Assembly (NCBI RefSeq): GCF_000803265.1
Contig: NW_014575404.1
Location: 62,001 to 126,000 of the forward strand
Origin: Ordospora colligata OC4
Lineage: Eukaryota; Microsporidia; Ordosporidae
Direction: 5' to 3'
DNA length: 64,000 nucleotides
In this document: positions 25,814 to 35,892 of the stretch, piece after piece
Layout: every line of letters begins with the position of its first letter
How positions within the stretch are numbered: the first letter of the stretch is position 1
Position numbers and translations under genes: made by a program
The notes under the pieces: model-generated
The model's input: only the letters and a program-made list of their open reading frames with translations
Database searches by the model: none
What the model was told of the DNA's origin: nothing

Positions 25814-28184
25814 GAACCAATACGTCTTCAATGTATGATGTACAAACGGCATCGTCGGTCTCTGCCCTCATCTTTTCATTTAACACTACAGGCGTTGTGT
25901 GCGTTTGAATTGACGAGAGTCTCCGAGGCTCTCCAACTATACCGACAGTGTTCACCGGAAGCCCCACTCGGATTCCAATCTTTTCAGAACACACTACATA
26001 CTTCGGTGTGCATGCCTGAGATATCAAAAAGAATAGATACGTGTGGGAAGATACCAGAGGACTACTTGATGAGTCCAGAAACATAAACACTGTTGAGAAC
26101 AATCCTATTAAACTCTTAGAAACAGGCGTTGCCTTGTCAAAATGCAATGGAGAGATGCTTAGCATCCCCTTTCCCAACGATAACAGTCCTTGCGCAATCT
26201 TAAGAATCGCGAGAATCTTCGAATCTTTATAATAGTACGAATACTGCTGCTCAAGAATCTTTGATATACGGCCATTCATTGTGCCTGCCCCAATAAGTCC
26301 AAGCGAAAGCAATGTGGAAATCACACAATTCGTCTCTCCAATGTTCAGGAACTTCTCAAGCAGATCAAGAACATTCCCCTGTGGATTAGAAGGATACAGA
26401 ATACTATAACATAGTGGAAGTACATTCCTCAAGTGTGATGAATCCAAGAGTAGTGATGATGATATTATCCCAGTGACTGATTGACTGGATATTTCATCTC
26501 CTGCTGATACAAGAGCACAGCTTAGGAGTCCAAGCGACTCAAGTAATGCATCAGTGTCACCAGTAAATGAATCAGTTAGTATTGACTCAATCACTGCAGA
26601 GTCTCCACTGTATGCATGCTGGAACCCTCTGACTAATACTGCTGCATGTTTGCTGAGTGGACAATCTATTTCAATCACTCCACACTCAACATCCTTCCTA
26701 CTGTAAAACAGAAACGCAAGCCCAAGCATTAGGAATTTAAAGAACTGAGTCTCTGATTCCTTGCTTTTATCAACAAACACCTGTATCATTAGAGATGTAA
26801 GATCCTCGTCTGCACATCCACAGAATACACTTCCAAGTACGAATGAAGTAAAAAACACAACCTCACTGCTGTCTGAAAACATTAGTGGCTGTAACATTTC
26901 ACGTATTTCCTCAGATTGCGTCCCACAATACATAGACTCTATCCCTAGCAATGTTGCAAGTATATGTGCACATCCTTGCTGCTGCAAATTTCCTTGTAAA
27001 AGCGTAAGAATTGCCGGCCACTCCTCAAAATTTCTATTGCCTGAGAGTGCAAGGCCCAACAAGCTTCCCGTCTTCCTGTACGATCCGTCGCAGAAAATGT
27101 GCTCCTGTAGAACCTCCATTACCTTCTCAGAATTCCATGACTCAATCACCCCGATCGATCCAAACACACAGATGAGCTCAGATTGGTTTCCGCCAAGAAT
27201 CGCCTCGTAATCCAGAGGAACCCGGATGTCTCCTTCGTGTGGTAAAAACATCGGGTCACGTCCATATCCCATGTGGATAAATCCATTTGCCATTGCAACA
27301 GATGCAAGCTGCTTGCTATCCTTGTCAGGTTTAAATCCCCTTAATATTGACTCTATCTTGCTTGGTTTGTCCATCTCCAGCTCCATCACAACACTCCTAT
27401 ACAAATCTTTCACATGGCTATTCGACAGGATATATCTTTCATCTACATCATCACTCTCATAGTACAAATTGCATTTTGCAAGCATATACAGGCATTGTGT
27501 CTTATATTCTCCTTTGCTCATTCCTTTCACATAATCAATTGCACTACCTTTCCTATGATGCCTCAGCATCCATACAACATGTCTCGTACAATCACCCATC
27601 TTCATATATATTCCAGAAAGGACTTCCTCAACATCAACAAACAAACCCATCTCTTCAAGATAAAGCACCACTCTTCTATAGTTGTGCTCATCAACATATT
27701 TCTCAACTAATCCAATCCACTCTATCTCCACCAAAAAGTCAATCGCTTCAAACTCTGCATTGTGTCTGAAAAGAAACTCTACGCACTTCAGACTTACATC
27801 TCTTGTCTCCTCAAACACAAACTCTATCTTCCCGCTCTTGGCATTCAAAATACACTCAACGAGCTTCTTTACATATAAATGCCCCCACTCCTCAAGATCA
27901 ATCACATTCCCATCCACGCGATATCTCAAAAGCTTCCTTTCGTCATCAATAACACATATTGCACTGATTATGTCACATAATTTTCTTCTATTCTCTCCAC
28001 TGATCTCTTTGCATACCTCCTCAAACATCATTAGGCTGTCTGCAAGGTGCTGGAAATTCACCACATCCACAGATCTTGAATGCGACGACTTTGCTATTCC
28101 GAACAACATCCCAATAGCATTGTTTTGTATCTCCTTATCGCTGTCTCGTATCCTCTCGGCTATCATCCCCAAGTCTTCATCCAT
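25797..28184 (-). CDS. RPN1: 26S proteasome regulatory subunit RPN1
   Basis: RPN1 is the scaffold of the proteasome base that docks ubiquitin shuttles and UBP6. The 795-residue protein has an N-terminal helical part, the conserved ASVAMANGFIHMGYGRDPMF segment, then proteasome/cyclosome repeats (HILATLLGIESMYCGT, FKFLMLGLAFLFYSRKD, SLLSLGLIGAGTMNGRI). It ends with TPVVLNEKMRAETD and a beta-rich tail, as in Rpn1. It is about 200 residues shorter than yeast Rpn1. The ATG at 28184 follows CCCCTGAA. Confidence 0.92.
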   Translation of the reverse strand: MDEDLGMIAERIRDSDKEIQNNAIGMLFGIAKSSHSRSVDVVNFQHLADSLMMFEEVCKEISGENRRKLCDIISAICVIDDERKLLRYRVDGNVIDLEEWGHLYVKKLVECILNAKSGKIEFVFEETRDVSLKCVEFLFRHNAEFEAIDFLVEIEWIGLVEKYVDEHNYRRVVLYLEEMGLFVDVEEVLSGIYMKMGDCTRHVVWMLRHHRKGSAIDYVKGMSKGEYKTQCLYMLAKCNLYYESDDVDERYILSNSHVKDLYRSVVMELEMDKPSKIESILRGFKPDKDSKQLASVAMANGFIHMGYGRDPMFLPHEGDIRVPLDYEAILGGNQSELICVFGSIGVIESWNSEKVMEVLQEHIFCDGSYRKTGSLLGLALSGNRNFEEWPAILTLLQGNLQQQGCAHILATLLGIESMYCGTQSEEIREMLQPLMFSDSSEVVFFTSFVLGSVFCGCADEDLTSLMIQVFVDKSKESETQFFKFLMLGLAFLFYSRKDVECGVIEIDCPLSKHAAVLVRGFQHAYSGDSAVIESILTDSFTGDTDALLESLGLLSCALVSAGDEISSQSVTGIISSSLLLDSSHLRNVLPLCYSILYPSNPQGNVLDLLEKFLNIGETNCVISTLLSLGLIGAGTMNGRISKILEQQYSYYYKDSKILAILKIAQGLLSLGKGMLSISPLHFDKATPVSKSLIGLFSTVFMFLDSSSSPLVSSHTYLFFLISQACTPKYVVCSEKIGIRVGLPVNTVGIVGEPRRLSSIQTHTTPVVLNEKMRAETDDAVCTSYIEDVLVLKAKN

Positions 28185-28570
28185 TTCAGGGGTTTGTTTT
28201 TCGGCAATTCTTGAAAATACACCTTAATCTTACACATTTGCGTAGCATGTCTTAGGTTTAAACATTATGCATTACATATCTTAATATTAAGCATTGTATA
28301 ACATCACTGTAGCATTTATATGCATAACACCTATTAAACTTACTTCGCACTTCATCCTCAATATATTCTAAACATTAGATATTATACTTACACATAATAT
28401 ACATACTACACACACCTTAAGTCGACACATTGCATTAATATACGCTATACCTTAAATCTATAATCTCTCGTTAATATAATAAACTCACAGGCTCATCATC
28501 TCCAACACGCGTTAACAAATATACAAAGCACTCTAATCTCATCTATATTCATCTTCTTCTACACATATAT
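28185..28570. other. 386 bp AT-rich gap, no gene seen
   Basis: The gap separates RPN1 from the lipase gene. It contains a 12 bp palindrome CTTAATATTAAG at 28280-28291 and degenerate TA-rich words, but no supported frame, tRNA or long repeat. Confidence 0.5.
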
Positions 28571-30334
28571 TCATGCGTCATGCTTCCTTTCAAGAACCTC
28601 GATTCCTTCATCAATCACACTCTCAATATGGCTTACCATGTGGTGCTTCGGTGCATGCTTTATCAACACAATGCTCTCAAAGAAACTCATACTCACCTTC
28701 TTAAACACAACAATCGGGCTTTCATTCTCATCAAGTGAGCATCTGATCCTCTTCAAATGCACAATCTCTCCTGCAAAGTACAGCTTCGGGTGCATCCTTG
28801 TTGTTCCAAGGTGCTCAGCCACTGCATCAATATCCTTCTCAATGCTTTTACCAAAGTCAAACGGCCCATACCTCTTGCCTATTGAGCAACACAGAAACTT
28901 CAGGTCAAGAATGCTTCCAAAGCTCATCCTCGGAATAATATCATTTCCATAGTTTATCACCGCAATCCCATCCGTGTATCTGCTTGCTATCTCCTCAGAC
29001 ACAACCGGTGGTGCTGAAAACCCCATTGCCTCCACATTCACTCCAGATAGTAATTTCTTCTCCTCTACAATTATTTTAGTCATCACTGCAATCGCTCCAC
29101 CAAGCGAATGTCCAGATAATAAAAGTCTATTACAATTCATCGCTTCCAGCATCTGCTTGATTGCATCAATGTGACTATTGATAAATAGCATCGAAAGCCT
29201 TAAAAATCCATTGTGTGCAAATCCATTACTAAATCTCGTGTATTCACAGTTTATGTCTTCTATTGCATCCTCAGAGTTCGTAGTCCCTTTGAATGAGATT
29301 ACCATTCTCATATGCTCTCTATCATAGAATACAACATGCTGCACCACCTCAGATACATCCAAGCATACCTTCATTAGGTCAGAGTCATCTATCCCAAGAA
29401 TCCTCAGCACAGCTCTTCGGTCTACTTGTATATTATTATCAACCTGTGCCTGAGGTTTCAAGAACATCCCAGGCCAACTAATTGCATAAGAGCACACTGT
29501 AAAATATAACAGTCTTTTGATTCCACGCAGGATATCCATATCACATACTATGTATCCATCACTAGAAAGGATATTCGACATACACATCGGTCTATCCTCT
29601 CGATGTCTATCGTACTCATTCATACTTATTTTGAACAGTGGGTTTCTTCTGCATTTATTTCCATACTCATCAGGTAAATTGCCCACTTCATCAATATAGA
29701 AAGACTCAAACATCTTTGGAAGATTCTCCTCACTCTTCTCAAGAACCAAATCAACATTCCTTGTGAACCTTGCATTCATATCTGACATCGATTTTTCAAC
29801 AAGGATCCCTCCAAAAAAGATACTTATCTTGCAGCTATTGCTTCCGCTGTTGATATAGTCCATCAGCTTCTTAATGCTAATAATTGCTCCTGCTTTGTCA
29901 TCACTCATGAAATACTCAAACATCTTCTTAACAAATCCTTCGTCACTTGTCCCGCTGCTCAACTCGTTGCTTTCACATATCCGTCTCGAAAACCAATACC
30001 TTACTGCACCAACAACCTCTCTTTTATACACATCATAACTATTTACCTTGTCATGGTATTTTCCATGCAATATCTCTGATGTATACTCGCATCCCTCCTC
30101 GCCATGCCTCAGAAAAGAGTTGCTCAGTAAAACAACTCCGTTGCAAACATCCCATGGAAACGATTTCTTCATCAACATAATCCTACTTTCACCGATTATC
30201 GTATCGTGAAACCTCTTGAAAACTATCGTTATGCTCCTCTCAACCATCACTTCTTTATCATCATATGCCAATAACAGGAAGTCATATGTATCTTTAGAAG
30301 CCTCAATATCTGCAATATTTAGGTCGATCTCCAT
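28571..30334 (-). CDS. Class 3 lipase-like hydrolase
   Basis: The 587-residue protein has the alpha/beta-hydrolase lipase_3 core in its C-terminal half. An oxyanion-side strand MVISFKGTTNSEDAIEDI is followed by the nucleophile elbow SGHSLGGAIAV with Ser410, then INYGNDIIPRMSFGS, where Asp is the likely second catalytic residue. A His shortly after (AEHLGTTRMHPK) could complete the triad. The layout recalls diacylglycerol lipase-type enzymes, but no membrane segments are present except one weak hydrophobic stretch before the core. It may release host or spore fatty acids. CCC lies 16 bases before the ATG. Confidence 0.8.
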   Translation of the reverse strand: MEIDLNIADIEASKDTYDFLLLAYDDKEVMVERSITIVFKRFHDTIIGESRIMLMKKSFPWDVCNGVVLLSNSFLRHGEEGCEYTSEILHGKYHDKVNSYDVYKREVVGAVRYWFSRRICESNELSSGTSDEGFVKKMFEYFMSDDKAGAIISIKKLMDYINSGSNSCKISIFFGGILVEKSMSDMNARFTRNVDLVLEKSEENLPKMFESFYIDEVGNLPDEYGNKCRRNPLFKISMNEYDRHREDRPMCMSNILSSDGYIVCDMDILRGIKRLLYFTVCSYAISWPGMFLKPQAQVDNNIQVDRRAVLRILGIDDSDLMKVCLDVSEVVQHVVFYDREHMRMVISFKGTTNSEDAIEDINCEYTRFSNGFAHNGFLRLSMLFINSHIDAIKQMLEAMNCNRLLLSGHSLGGAIAVMTKIIVEEKKLLSGVNVEAMGFSAPPVVSEEIASRYTDGIAVINYGNDIIPRMSFGSILDLKFLCCSIGKRYGPFDFGKSIEKDIDAVAEHLGTTRMHPKLYFAGEIVHLKRIRCSLDENESPIVVFKKVSMSFFESIVLIKHAPKHHMVSHIESVIDEGIEVLERKHDA

Positions 30335-30479
30335 TCTACTACTACTCAGGGTCGTCGATCTTTAATTTGTTTGCACATTTATTCTCATCAAAACAAAAAT
30401 GCCTTGCATTTCATGCATCATCAGAATTAATATTCTTGCATAAACAGATTTCCTGAATACTAATGGGCTTTTTTGCTTC

Positions 30480-30498
30480 TTACAGGCACTGCCTGTAA
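30480..30498. repeat. 19 bp near-perfect palindrome TTACAGGCA-C-TGCCTGTAA
   Basis: Nine-base arms flank a single central C. The element sits in the 220 bp gap upstream of the lipase start and downstream of the eL27 stop (both on the minus strand). It is much more GC-rich than its surroundings. It could be a factor-binding site for the lipase gene or a hairpin near the eL27 3' end. Confidence 0.6.
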
Positions 30499-30554
30499 GT
30501 TAATGTCATTCAAAAACACACTAAGACACTCAAATACTAAGAATTGTTTAATAG

Positions 30555-30935
30555 CTAAAAGCTCAAGGTTGTAAACAGAAACTTCGCCTTGTTCTCCTTA
30601 AGCGCACTTATCATTATATCCTTTGTCCTCTCAGTAAGTGCCTTCTTCGTTTCCTCGCTTTCATCAATCCCATTGAAATCCGCAACACTCAAGCCTATAT
30701 CTGCTTTGTATCTTGTTGCTATCAAATGCTTGATACTGTACTTCTTCAGAATGACATAGAGCTTTGCATTCTTTCTCTTCATCCATTTCGGCTCGTGATC
30801 CTCAGACTCCTTGGGAATCCTGACGACACATGCAGTCAGCACATATTTTCCTTCAAGGTGTTTTATAATTACCGCCTTCTTACCTGCATTCTTCCCCTTC
30901 GTCACTACAACAATCATGTTCGGTACAAAGATCAT
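30555..30935 (-). CDS. RPL27: 60S ribosomal protein eL27
   Basis: The 126-residue protein fits eL27: a KOW-type start (KGKNAGKKAVIIKHLEGKY), KWMKRKNAKLYVILKKYS, HLIATRYKADIGL (family HLMPTRY-x-VD), and an ending of FLFTTLSF (family FQKLRF). It is close to the usual 136 residues. The ATG at 30935 is preceded by CCCC and an AAAAAAATT run, the same context as uS2, uS7 and uS14. It shares a 38 bp divergent promoter with the MED22-like gene. Confidence 0.92.
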   Translation of the reverse strand: MIFVPNMIVVVTKGKNAGKKAVIIKHLEGKYVLTACVVRIPKESEDHEPKWMKRKNAKLYVILKKYSIKHLIATRYKADIGLSVADFNGIDESEETKKALTERTKDIMISALKENKAKFLFTTLSF

Positions 30936-30973
30936 TCTGGGGCAATTTTTTTCATTCTACATATCCCAGCTTC

Positions 30974-31285
30974 ATGGACAGAATAGATCTTGTTACTGCA
31001 ATAGATGAAAATATAGAGAAAGTCCTCGAGAATTTTTCAGAGACTGTTCAGTATCTCAAGGTGCGTGGTCTAGGGCGATGTGATGAAATGCACAATCTGT
31101 TGTTTGCCAACCGCAGAATTGCAGATCTTGTCGACTCTGTATTTGAAATTTATCACTACCTCATACGACTTAAGTATTTACAAGCGGGCACAAAGCGACA
31201 GAAGCAGATAACAGCATCAAGTGCTGGAAGAAAGCGATTCAGAATGCTTTTCAAGAAGTTTGATTTGAACCTTGGATTGGAATAA
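30974..31285 (+). CDS. Mediator subunit MED22-like protein
   Basis: The 103-residue helical protein shows the MED22/Srb6 spacing: a first helix IDENIEKVLENFSETVQYLKV (family L-x3-I-x5-NF-x-E-x5-K), an EMH tripeptide, and a second helix with RRIADLVDSVFEIYHYLI. MED22 is in the head module that contacts RNA polymerase II. The C-terminus is basic. The match is by pattern and length only, and MED11 or another small helical subunit is possible. CCC lies 6 bases before the ATG. Confidence 0.55.
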   Translation: MDRIDLVTAIDENIEKVLENFSETVQYLKVRGLGRCDEMHNLLFANRRIADLVDSVFEIYHYLIRLKYLQAGTKRQKQITASSAGRKRFRMLFKKFDLNLGLE

Positions 31286-31363
31286 AAGTATAGATATACA
31301 AATGCTGCTGTTATACATTGTCTCCTGATATGATTCAGAAATGATATTGATCCATAAATAAAC

Positions 31364-31500
31364 TATTCAATATTACCTATTGATATGCGATTATATTCAA
31401 GGTTATTTATTCATCATTATATGTTATTTAATATTATCTATTGATATGCGATTATATTCAAGGTTACTTATTCATGAGTGCATGTTATTCAATATTACCT
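31364..31500. repeat. 61 bp tandem repeat, two full copies plus a fragment
   Basis: Copy 1 is 31364-31424 and copy 2 31425-31485. They share an identical core of about 30 bases beginning CTATTGATATGCGATTATAT, and differ at a few flanking positions. A third start (TATTCAATATTACCTA) begins at 31486 and diverges after about 15 bases. The array lies in the 435 bp gap upstream of topoisomerase II, between 31286 and 31720, which otherwise shows only AT-rich DNA and no gene. Confidence 0.85.
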
Positions 31501-31720
31501 ACTCACTGGTATATGTCTACTACAAGATCTTGTGAACTTTTATATTGACAACATCCTGCAGATATATAATAAAATATTGATGCAACTCTATTTATGCTAC
31601 TTGCATAAGTTATATGCAACATTAAGTAAACTTTATTATGTTTTTATACAGTGAATTAATTATGCTCTTCAGTTCAACCCAGTACACAAAAAAAGGGCAT
31701 TTGCATATCCTTCAAAACAG

Positions 31721-34700
31721 ATGAAAAGCATTGAGGAAACCTATCAGAAAAAGACACCGGTTGAGCATATCCTACTGCGGCCAGATACATACATCGGATC
31801 TGTAGAGAAGGAGACCCAGCAGATGTATGTGTGGGACGAAAAAAGCAAATCGATGATTCTGAAGACCATTGAGTATGTCCCTGGATTGTACAAGATATTT
31901 GACGAGATAATAGTGAATGCAGCCGACAACAAAATCAGAGATCCCAGGATGGACACAATCAAGGTTACAATTGATGTGGAGGAAAACACAATATCTGTGT
32001 ATAACAACGGAAAAGGTATTCCAATAAGGATCCATAAGGAGGAGAATGTGTATGTGCCTGAGTTGATATTTGGAAACCTTCTGACGTCTTCGAACTACAA
32101 TGATGATGAAAAGAAGGTGACAGGGGGAAGAAATGGATATGGGGCAAAGCTGTGCAATATATTCAGTAAGGAGTTTATTGTCGAGACATCTGATGCAGAG
32201 GTGAAGAAGTACTACAAGCAAGTGTACAGAAACAACATGGGAATGAAGGACGAGCCTGAAATAGGCAGATACACAAAAGAGGACTTTACAAAAATCACAT
32301 TTAAACCAGACCTAAAGCGGTTCAAGATGAATAGATTGGATGATGACATGGTTAGCTTGCTTAAGAAGAGGGTATATGATCTTGGAGGAATTGTGAAGAA
32401 TGTGAGAATCTTTCTGAACGATGAGAAAATTAATGTCCAGGGATTTAAGTCGTATGTGAAGTTATATCTACCGCCGGATACTGATGTGGTGCATCAGGTG
32501 ATCAACGATCGCTGGGAGTTGGCTTTTACCACAAGTGAGGATCAGTTTCAACAGGTTTCGTTTGTGAATGGAATATGCACGACAAAGGGAGGAAGCCATG
32601 TGAACCATGTCGTTGAGAGGCTTGTGGGGCCGATCATTGAGAGTATTCTTAAGAAGGAGAAAGGACTTGTTATTAAGCCTTTCTTGGTGAAGTCGTCTAT
32701 GTTTGTGTTTATCAACTGTCTTATTGAGAATCCTGCGTTTGACTCGCAGACTAAGGAGAACCTTACACTGAGGGCTAGTGCGTTTGGATCCAAATGCGAG
32801 CCGATGTCTGAGTTTGTGAAGAATATCATGAAAGGCACTGGGATCCTGGAAAAGATTGCATCTTTTGCAAAGGCCAAACAGAGCCAGCAGCTCAAGAAGA
32901 GCGATGGAACGAAGACATCGAGACTTTCGGGCATTCCAAAGCTTGAGGATGCGAACCTTGCAGGCACAAGCAGATCTAAGGAGTGCACGTTAATCTTAAC
33001 TGAAGGAGACTCTGCCAAGACTTTAGCTGTTGCAGGACTTAGTATTGTTGGGAGAGACACATATGGAGTATTTCCATTGAGAGGAAAGTTGCTGAATGTA
33101 CGAGAAGCATCGCACAAGCAGATAATGGATAATGTAGAGATATCAAGCATAAAGAAGATTCTTGGACTGCAGCACAATAAGGTGTATGAGGATGTAAGCA
33201 CTCTGAGGTATGGACATGTTATGATAATGACGGATCAGGATCATGACGGAAGCCACATTAAGGGGCTTATAATCAATTTTATGGATCATTTTTATCCATC
33301 GTTGTTAAGGATTTCTGGATTTCTGCTTGAGTTTATTACACCGATTATCAGGGCAAGCAAGAGAGGAGTGGTAAAGGATTTTTTTACACTTCCAGAGTAT
33401 GAGGAATTTAAGAAGACTGAAGAAGGCTGGGACGTGAAGTATTACAAAGGACTTGGAACTTCGACGAGTGCGGATGCAAAACAGTATTTTAGCAATTTGC
33501 CGGTGCATGTGAAGTCGTTTACACCGCTTGTTGATGATGACAAGGAGTCGATTGACTTGGCATTTAACAAGAAGAAGGCGGATGCAAGAAAGACATGGCT
33601 GTTTAATTATGTGCCTGGTACGTTTCTTGATCAGTCGAAGACACAGATATCGATATGTGATTTTGTGAATAGAGAGTTGATTTTGTTTTCGATGGCAGAC
33701 AATGTAAGATCGATACCGAGTGTTATTGATGGGTTGAAGCCTGGACAGAGGAAAGTGATTTTTAGTTGTTTCAAGAGGAAGCTAAGGAGTGAGATTAAGG
33801 TTGCACAGCTTGTGGGATACGTTTCTGAGCAGTCTGCATACCACCACGGGGAGCAGTCATTATGTTCGACTATAGTGAATCTTGCACAGGACTTTGTCGG
33901 ATCAAATAACATCAATCTGCTTTTGCCAATAGGGCAGTTTGGAAGCAGACTGCAAGGAGGGAGAGATGCAGCAAGTGCAAGGTATATATTCACGTCTTTG
34001 TCGCCACTTACTCGCCTGATATTCAACGAGAATGATGATGCGATTCTGAAGTACCTAAACGACGATAACTTGCAGATTGAGCCAGAGTTCTATGTACCCA
34101 TTATTCCAATGGTTCTAGTGAATGGAGGAGAGGGAATAGGGACTGGGTGGAGTACGTCGATTCCGAACTTCAGTCCGATTGATATAGTTGAGAACATTAG
34201 AAGGATGATCCGAGGAGAGGAGGTAAAGGAGATGATACCGCACTACAGAAACTTCAGAGGAGAGATTGAGAAGGCCGGTGATGGAAGATTTGTAATATAT
34301 GGAGTAAGTGATGGGGATATTGATATGAGGATTACTGAATTACCTGTTGGCGTATGGACGTTGAATTACAAGGAGTATCTTGAGTCTCTGATGCAGAGTG
34401 GATTGGTGAAGGACTTTAAGGAGTATCATACAGAGAAGAGTGTGCATTTTGATGTGAAGATGGTGAAGCATGTGAAGAAAATGAAACTTAGCAGTGGAAT
34501 TACAACGAATAATATGGTGTGTTTTGATGAGAACCAGCGGATTAAAAAGTATTCTACTCCGGAGGAGATTCTGAAGGAGTTCTATGGAGTACGACTAAGG
34601 CACTACTTCATGAGGAAGGAGAATATGCTGAACGTTATGAAGGAGGAGCTTATGAGGTTGGAGAACAGAGTGCGATTTATCAAAGAGGTTGTTGAAGGAA

Positions 34701-35293
34701 CGCTTGTTATCAATAAGAGGAGAAGAAACGATGTAGTTGCGGATCTTGATGCAAGAGGGTATGCGAGGATGGATGAGTATGAGTATCTGCTTGGCATGAC
34801 TGTGTTAAGCCTGACGATAGAAAGGATAGACAAACTGAATGAGGAGCACAAAAGAAAGCTTGATCAATACGAGAGTCTGATGAAGAAGACTGAAAAGGAG
34901 CTGTGGCTCGATGATCTTGAAATTTTTGAAAGAGAGTATGTGAAGATGGTTGAGGAAGAGGCAAGAGAGTATGATAATGAGTTGAACAAGAGTGCAAGGA
35001 ATGGCAAGTCGAGGCCAAGGACATCGGTAAAGGCCAGTAAATCGTTTGAAGTAAAGCCTAAGGCAGATAAGACGTCTAAGCAGTCCAAGGTATGTAAACC
35101 AAAAGCAAGTGGTAAAAAGTCTACCACTGCATTCTCCACAGATGTTGCAGAACAAAGGGAGAAAGCAAAGCCGAAGAATCCAGAAATGACTAAAGCGCCA
35201 AGAAGGATGCTGGTGATACCAAGCGAGTCTGAAGATGAAGCTGAAGATCTGGGTGATGAAGACATGCCTTGGAAGAAGTATGGTGTTATATAA
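31721..35293 (+). CDS. TOP2: DNA topoisomerase II
   Basis: The enzyme passes one DNA duplex through another and is required for chromosome segregation. The 1190-residue protein has the GHKL ATPase domain (YNNGKGIPI, GGRNGYGAKLCNIFS), the TOPRIM domain (EGDSAKTLAV from residue 428; DQDHDGSHIKG from about 505), the winged-helix region with the active tyrosine in SARYIF (Tyr755), and a GIGTGWSTSIPNFSP gate segment. The C-terminal tail from about 1100 is Lys/Ser-rich and short, ending with acidic and Ser residues typical of phosphorylated tails. No CCC motif is adjacent to the ATG. Confidence 0.97.
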   Translation: MKSIEETYQKKTPVEHILLRPDTYIGSVEKETQQMYVWDEKSKSMILKTIEYVPGLYKIFDEIIVNAADNKIRDPRMDTIKVTIDVEENTISVYNNGKGIPIRIHKEENVYVPELIFGNLLTSSNYNDDEKKVTGGRNGYGAKLCNIFSKEFIVETSDAEVKKYYKQVYRNNMGMKDEPEIGRYTKEDFTKITFKPDLKRFKMNRLDDDMVSLLKKRVYDLGGIVKNVRIFLNDEKINVQGFKSYVKLYLPPDTDVVHQVINDRWELAFTTSEDQFQQVSFVNGICTTKGGSHVNHVVERLVGPIIESILKKEKGLVIKPFLVKSSMFVFINCLIENPAFDSQTKENLTLRASAFGSKCEPMSEFVKNIMKGTGILEKIASFAKAKQSQQLKKSDGTKTSRLSGIPKLEDANLAGTSRSKECTLILTEGDSAKTLAVAGLSIVGRDTYGVFPLRGKLLNVREASHKQIMDNVEISSIKKILGLQHNKVYEDVSTLRYGHVMIMTDQDHDGSHIKGLIINFMDHFYPSLLRISGFLLEFITPIIRASKRGVVKDFFTLPEYEEFKKTEEGWDVKYYKGLGTSTSADAKQYFSNLPVHVKSFTPLVDDDKESIDLAFNKKKADARKTWLFNYVPGTFLDQSKTQISICDFVNRELILFSMADNVRSIPSVIDGLKPGQRKVIFSCFKRKLRSEIKVAQLVGYVSEQSAYHHGEQSLCSTIVNLAQDFVGSNNINLLLPIGQFGSRLQGGRDAASARYIFTSLSPLTRLIFNENDDAILKYLNDDNLQIEPEFYVPIIPMVLVNGGEGIGTGWSTSIPNFSPIDIVENIRRMIRGEEVKEMIPHYRNFRGEIEKAGDGRFVIYGVSDGDIDMRITELPVGVWTLNYKEYLESLMQSGLVKDFKEYHTEKSVHFDVKMVKHVKKMKLSSGITTNNMVCFDENQRIKKYSTPEEILKEFYGVRLRHYFMRKENMLNVMKEELMRLENRVRFIKEVVEGTLVINKRRRNDVVADLDARGYARMDEYEYLLGMTVLSLTIERIDKLNEEHKRKLDQYESLMKKTEKELWLDDLEIFEREYVKMVEEEAREYDNELNKSARNGKSRPRTSVKASKSFEVKPKADKTSKQSKVCKPKASGKKSTTAFSTDVAEQREKAKPKNPEMTKAPRRMLVIPSESEDEAEDLGDEDMPWKKYGVI

Positions 35294-35328
35294 TTTTGTA
35301 TAAGACTGATTTTTATAATATAAATGGA

Positions 35329-35838
35329 TTATTCTTTCTTTATTTCTTTGTATATTTTGTTAATCTTCTTTTTGTACTGGGACGAGGCGTTCCTTTGATT
35401 AACGAGTTTACGAAGAGCAGCATCCTGTGTGCCTTTGCGTATCTTTCTTTTGCATGCAGTTGATCTGCTCTTTTTACTTAGAATAATACGTGGTTTGAGA
35501 CTTGTCACTTGGATTGCTTCATTCTTAACAAGTACGCCTCGATGCTCACTTTTTATCCCAAATGCCTCGAAGACGCCTGGGTTATTACAGAACATGTTTG
35601 CATATTCGGCATAAAGCTCACTGTTGTTTTCCTGGAGGTATTTCTTTACCTCGTTCAAATACATTCGCTTGGTGCAAGAAACGAACATTCTTGCGAGCTC
35701 TGCAACTTTATGTATTGGAATTGTTAGTGGAACTCCATTTACGAACATTCTAGCTATTTCTAGTTGTTCCTTCTGGTTAATTTTTGCATCCTTTGGCATA
35801 TTAAGAATTCTTTCGATTGCCTGATGGTTTATGCTCAT
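35329..35838 (-). CDS. Unknown Lys-rich protein, 169 residues
   Basis: The first 110 residues are helical (KEQLEIARMFVNGVPL, HKVAELARMFVSCTKR) and the last 60 strongly basic, with a KKSRSTACKRKIRKG cluster and a closing KKKINKIYKEIKKE. This looks like a nuclear or nucleolar nucleic-acid-binding protein. The family is not recognised. The frame extends upstream to 35949, but the ATG at 35838 with a CCC nearby avoids most overlap with the divergent gene starting at 35893. It converges with TOP2 (35 bp gap). Confidence 0.65.
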   Translation of the reverse strand: MSINHQAIERILNMPKDAKINQKEQLEIARMFVNGVPLTIPIHKVAELARMFVSCTKRMYLNEVKKYLQENNSELYAEYANMFCNNPGVFEAFGIKSEHRGVLVKNEAIQVTSLKPRIILSKKSRSTACKRKIRKGTQDAALRKLVNQRNASSQYKKKINKIYKEIKKE

Positions 35839-35892
35839 GACTCTGTGGGTTCTAGCGTAATTGCTTATGCATATCTTTACACACCCTGTCCT

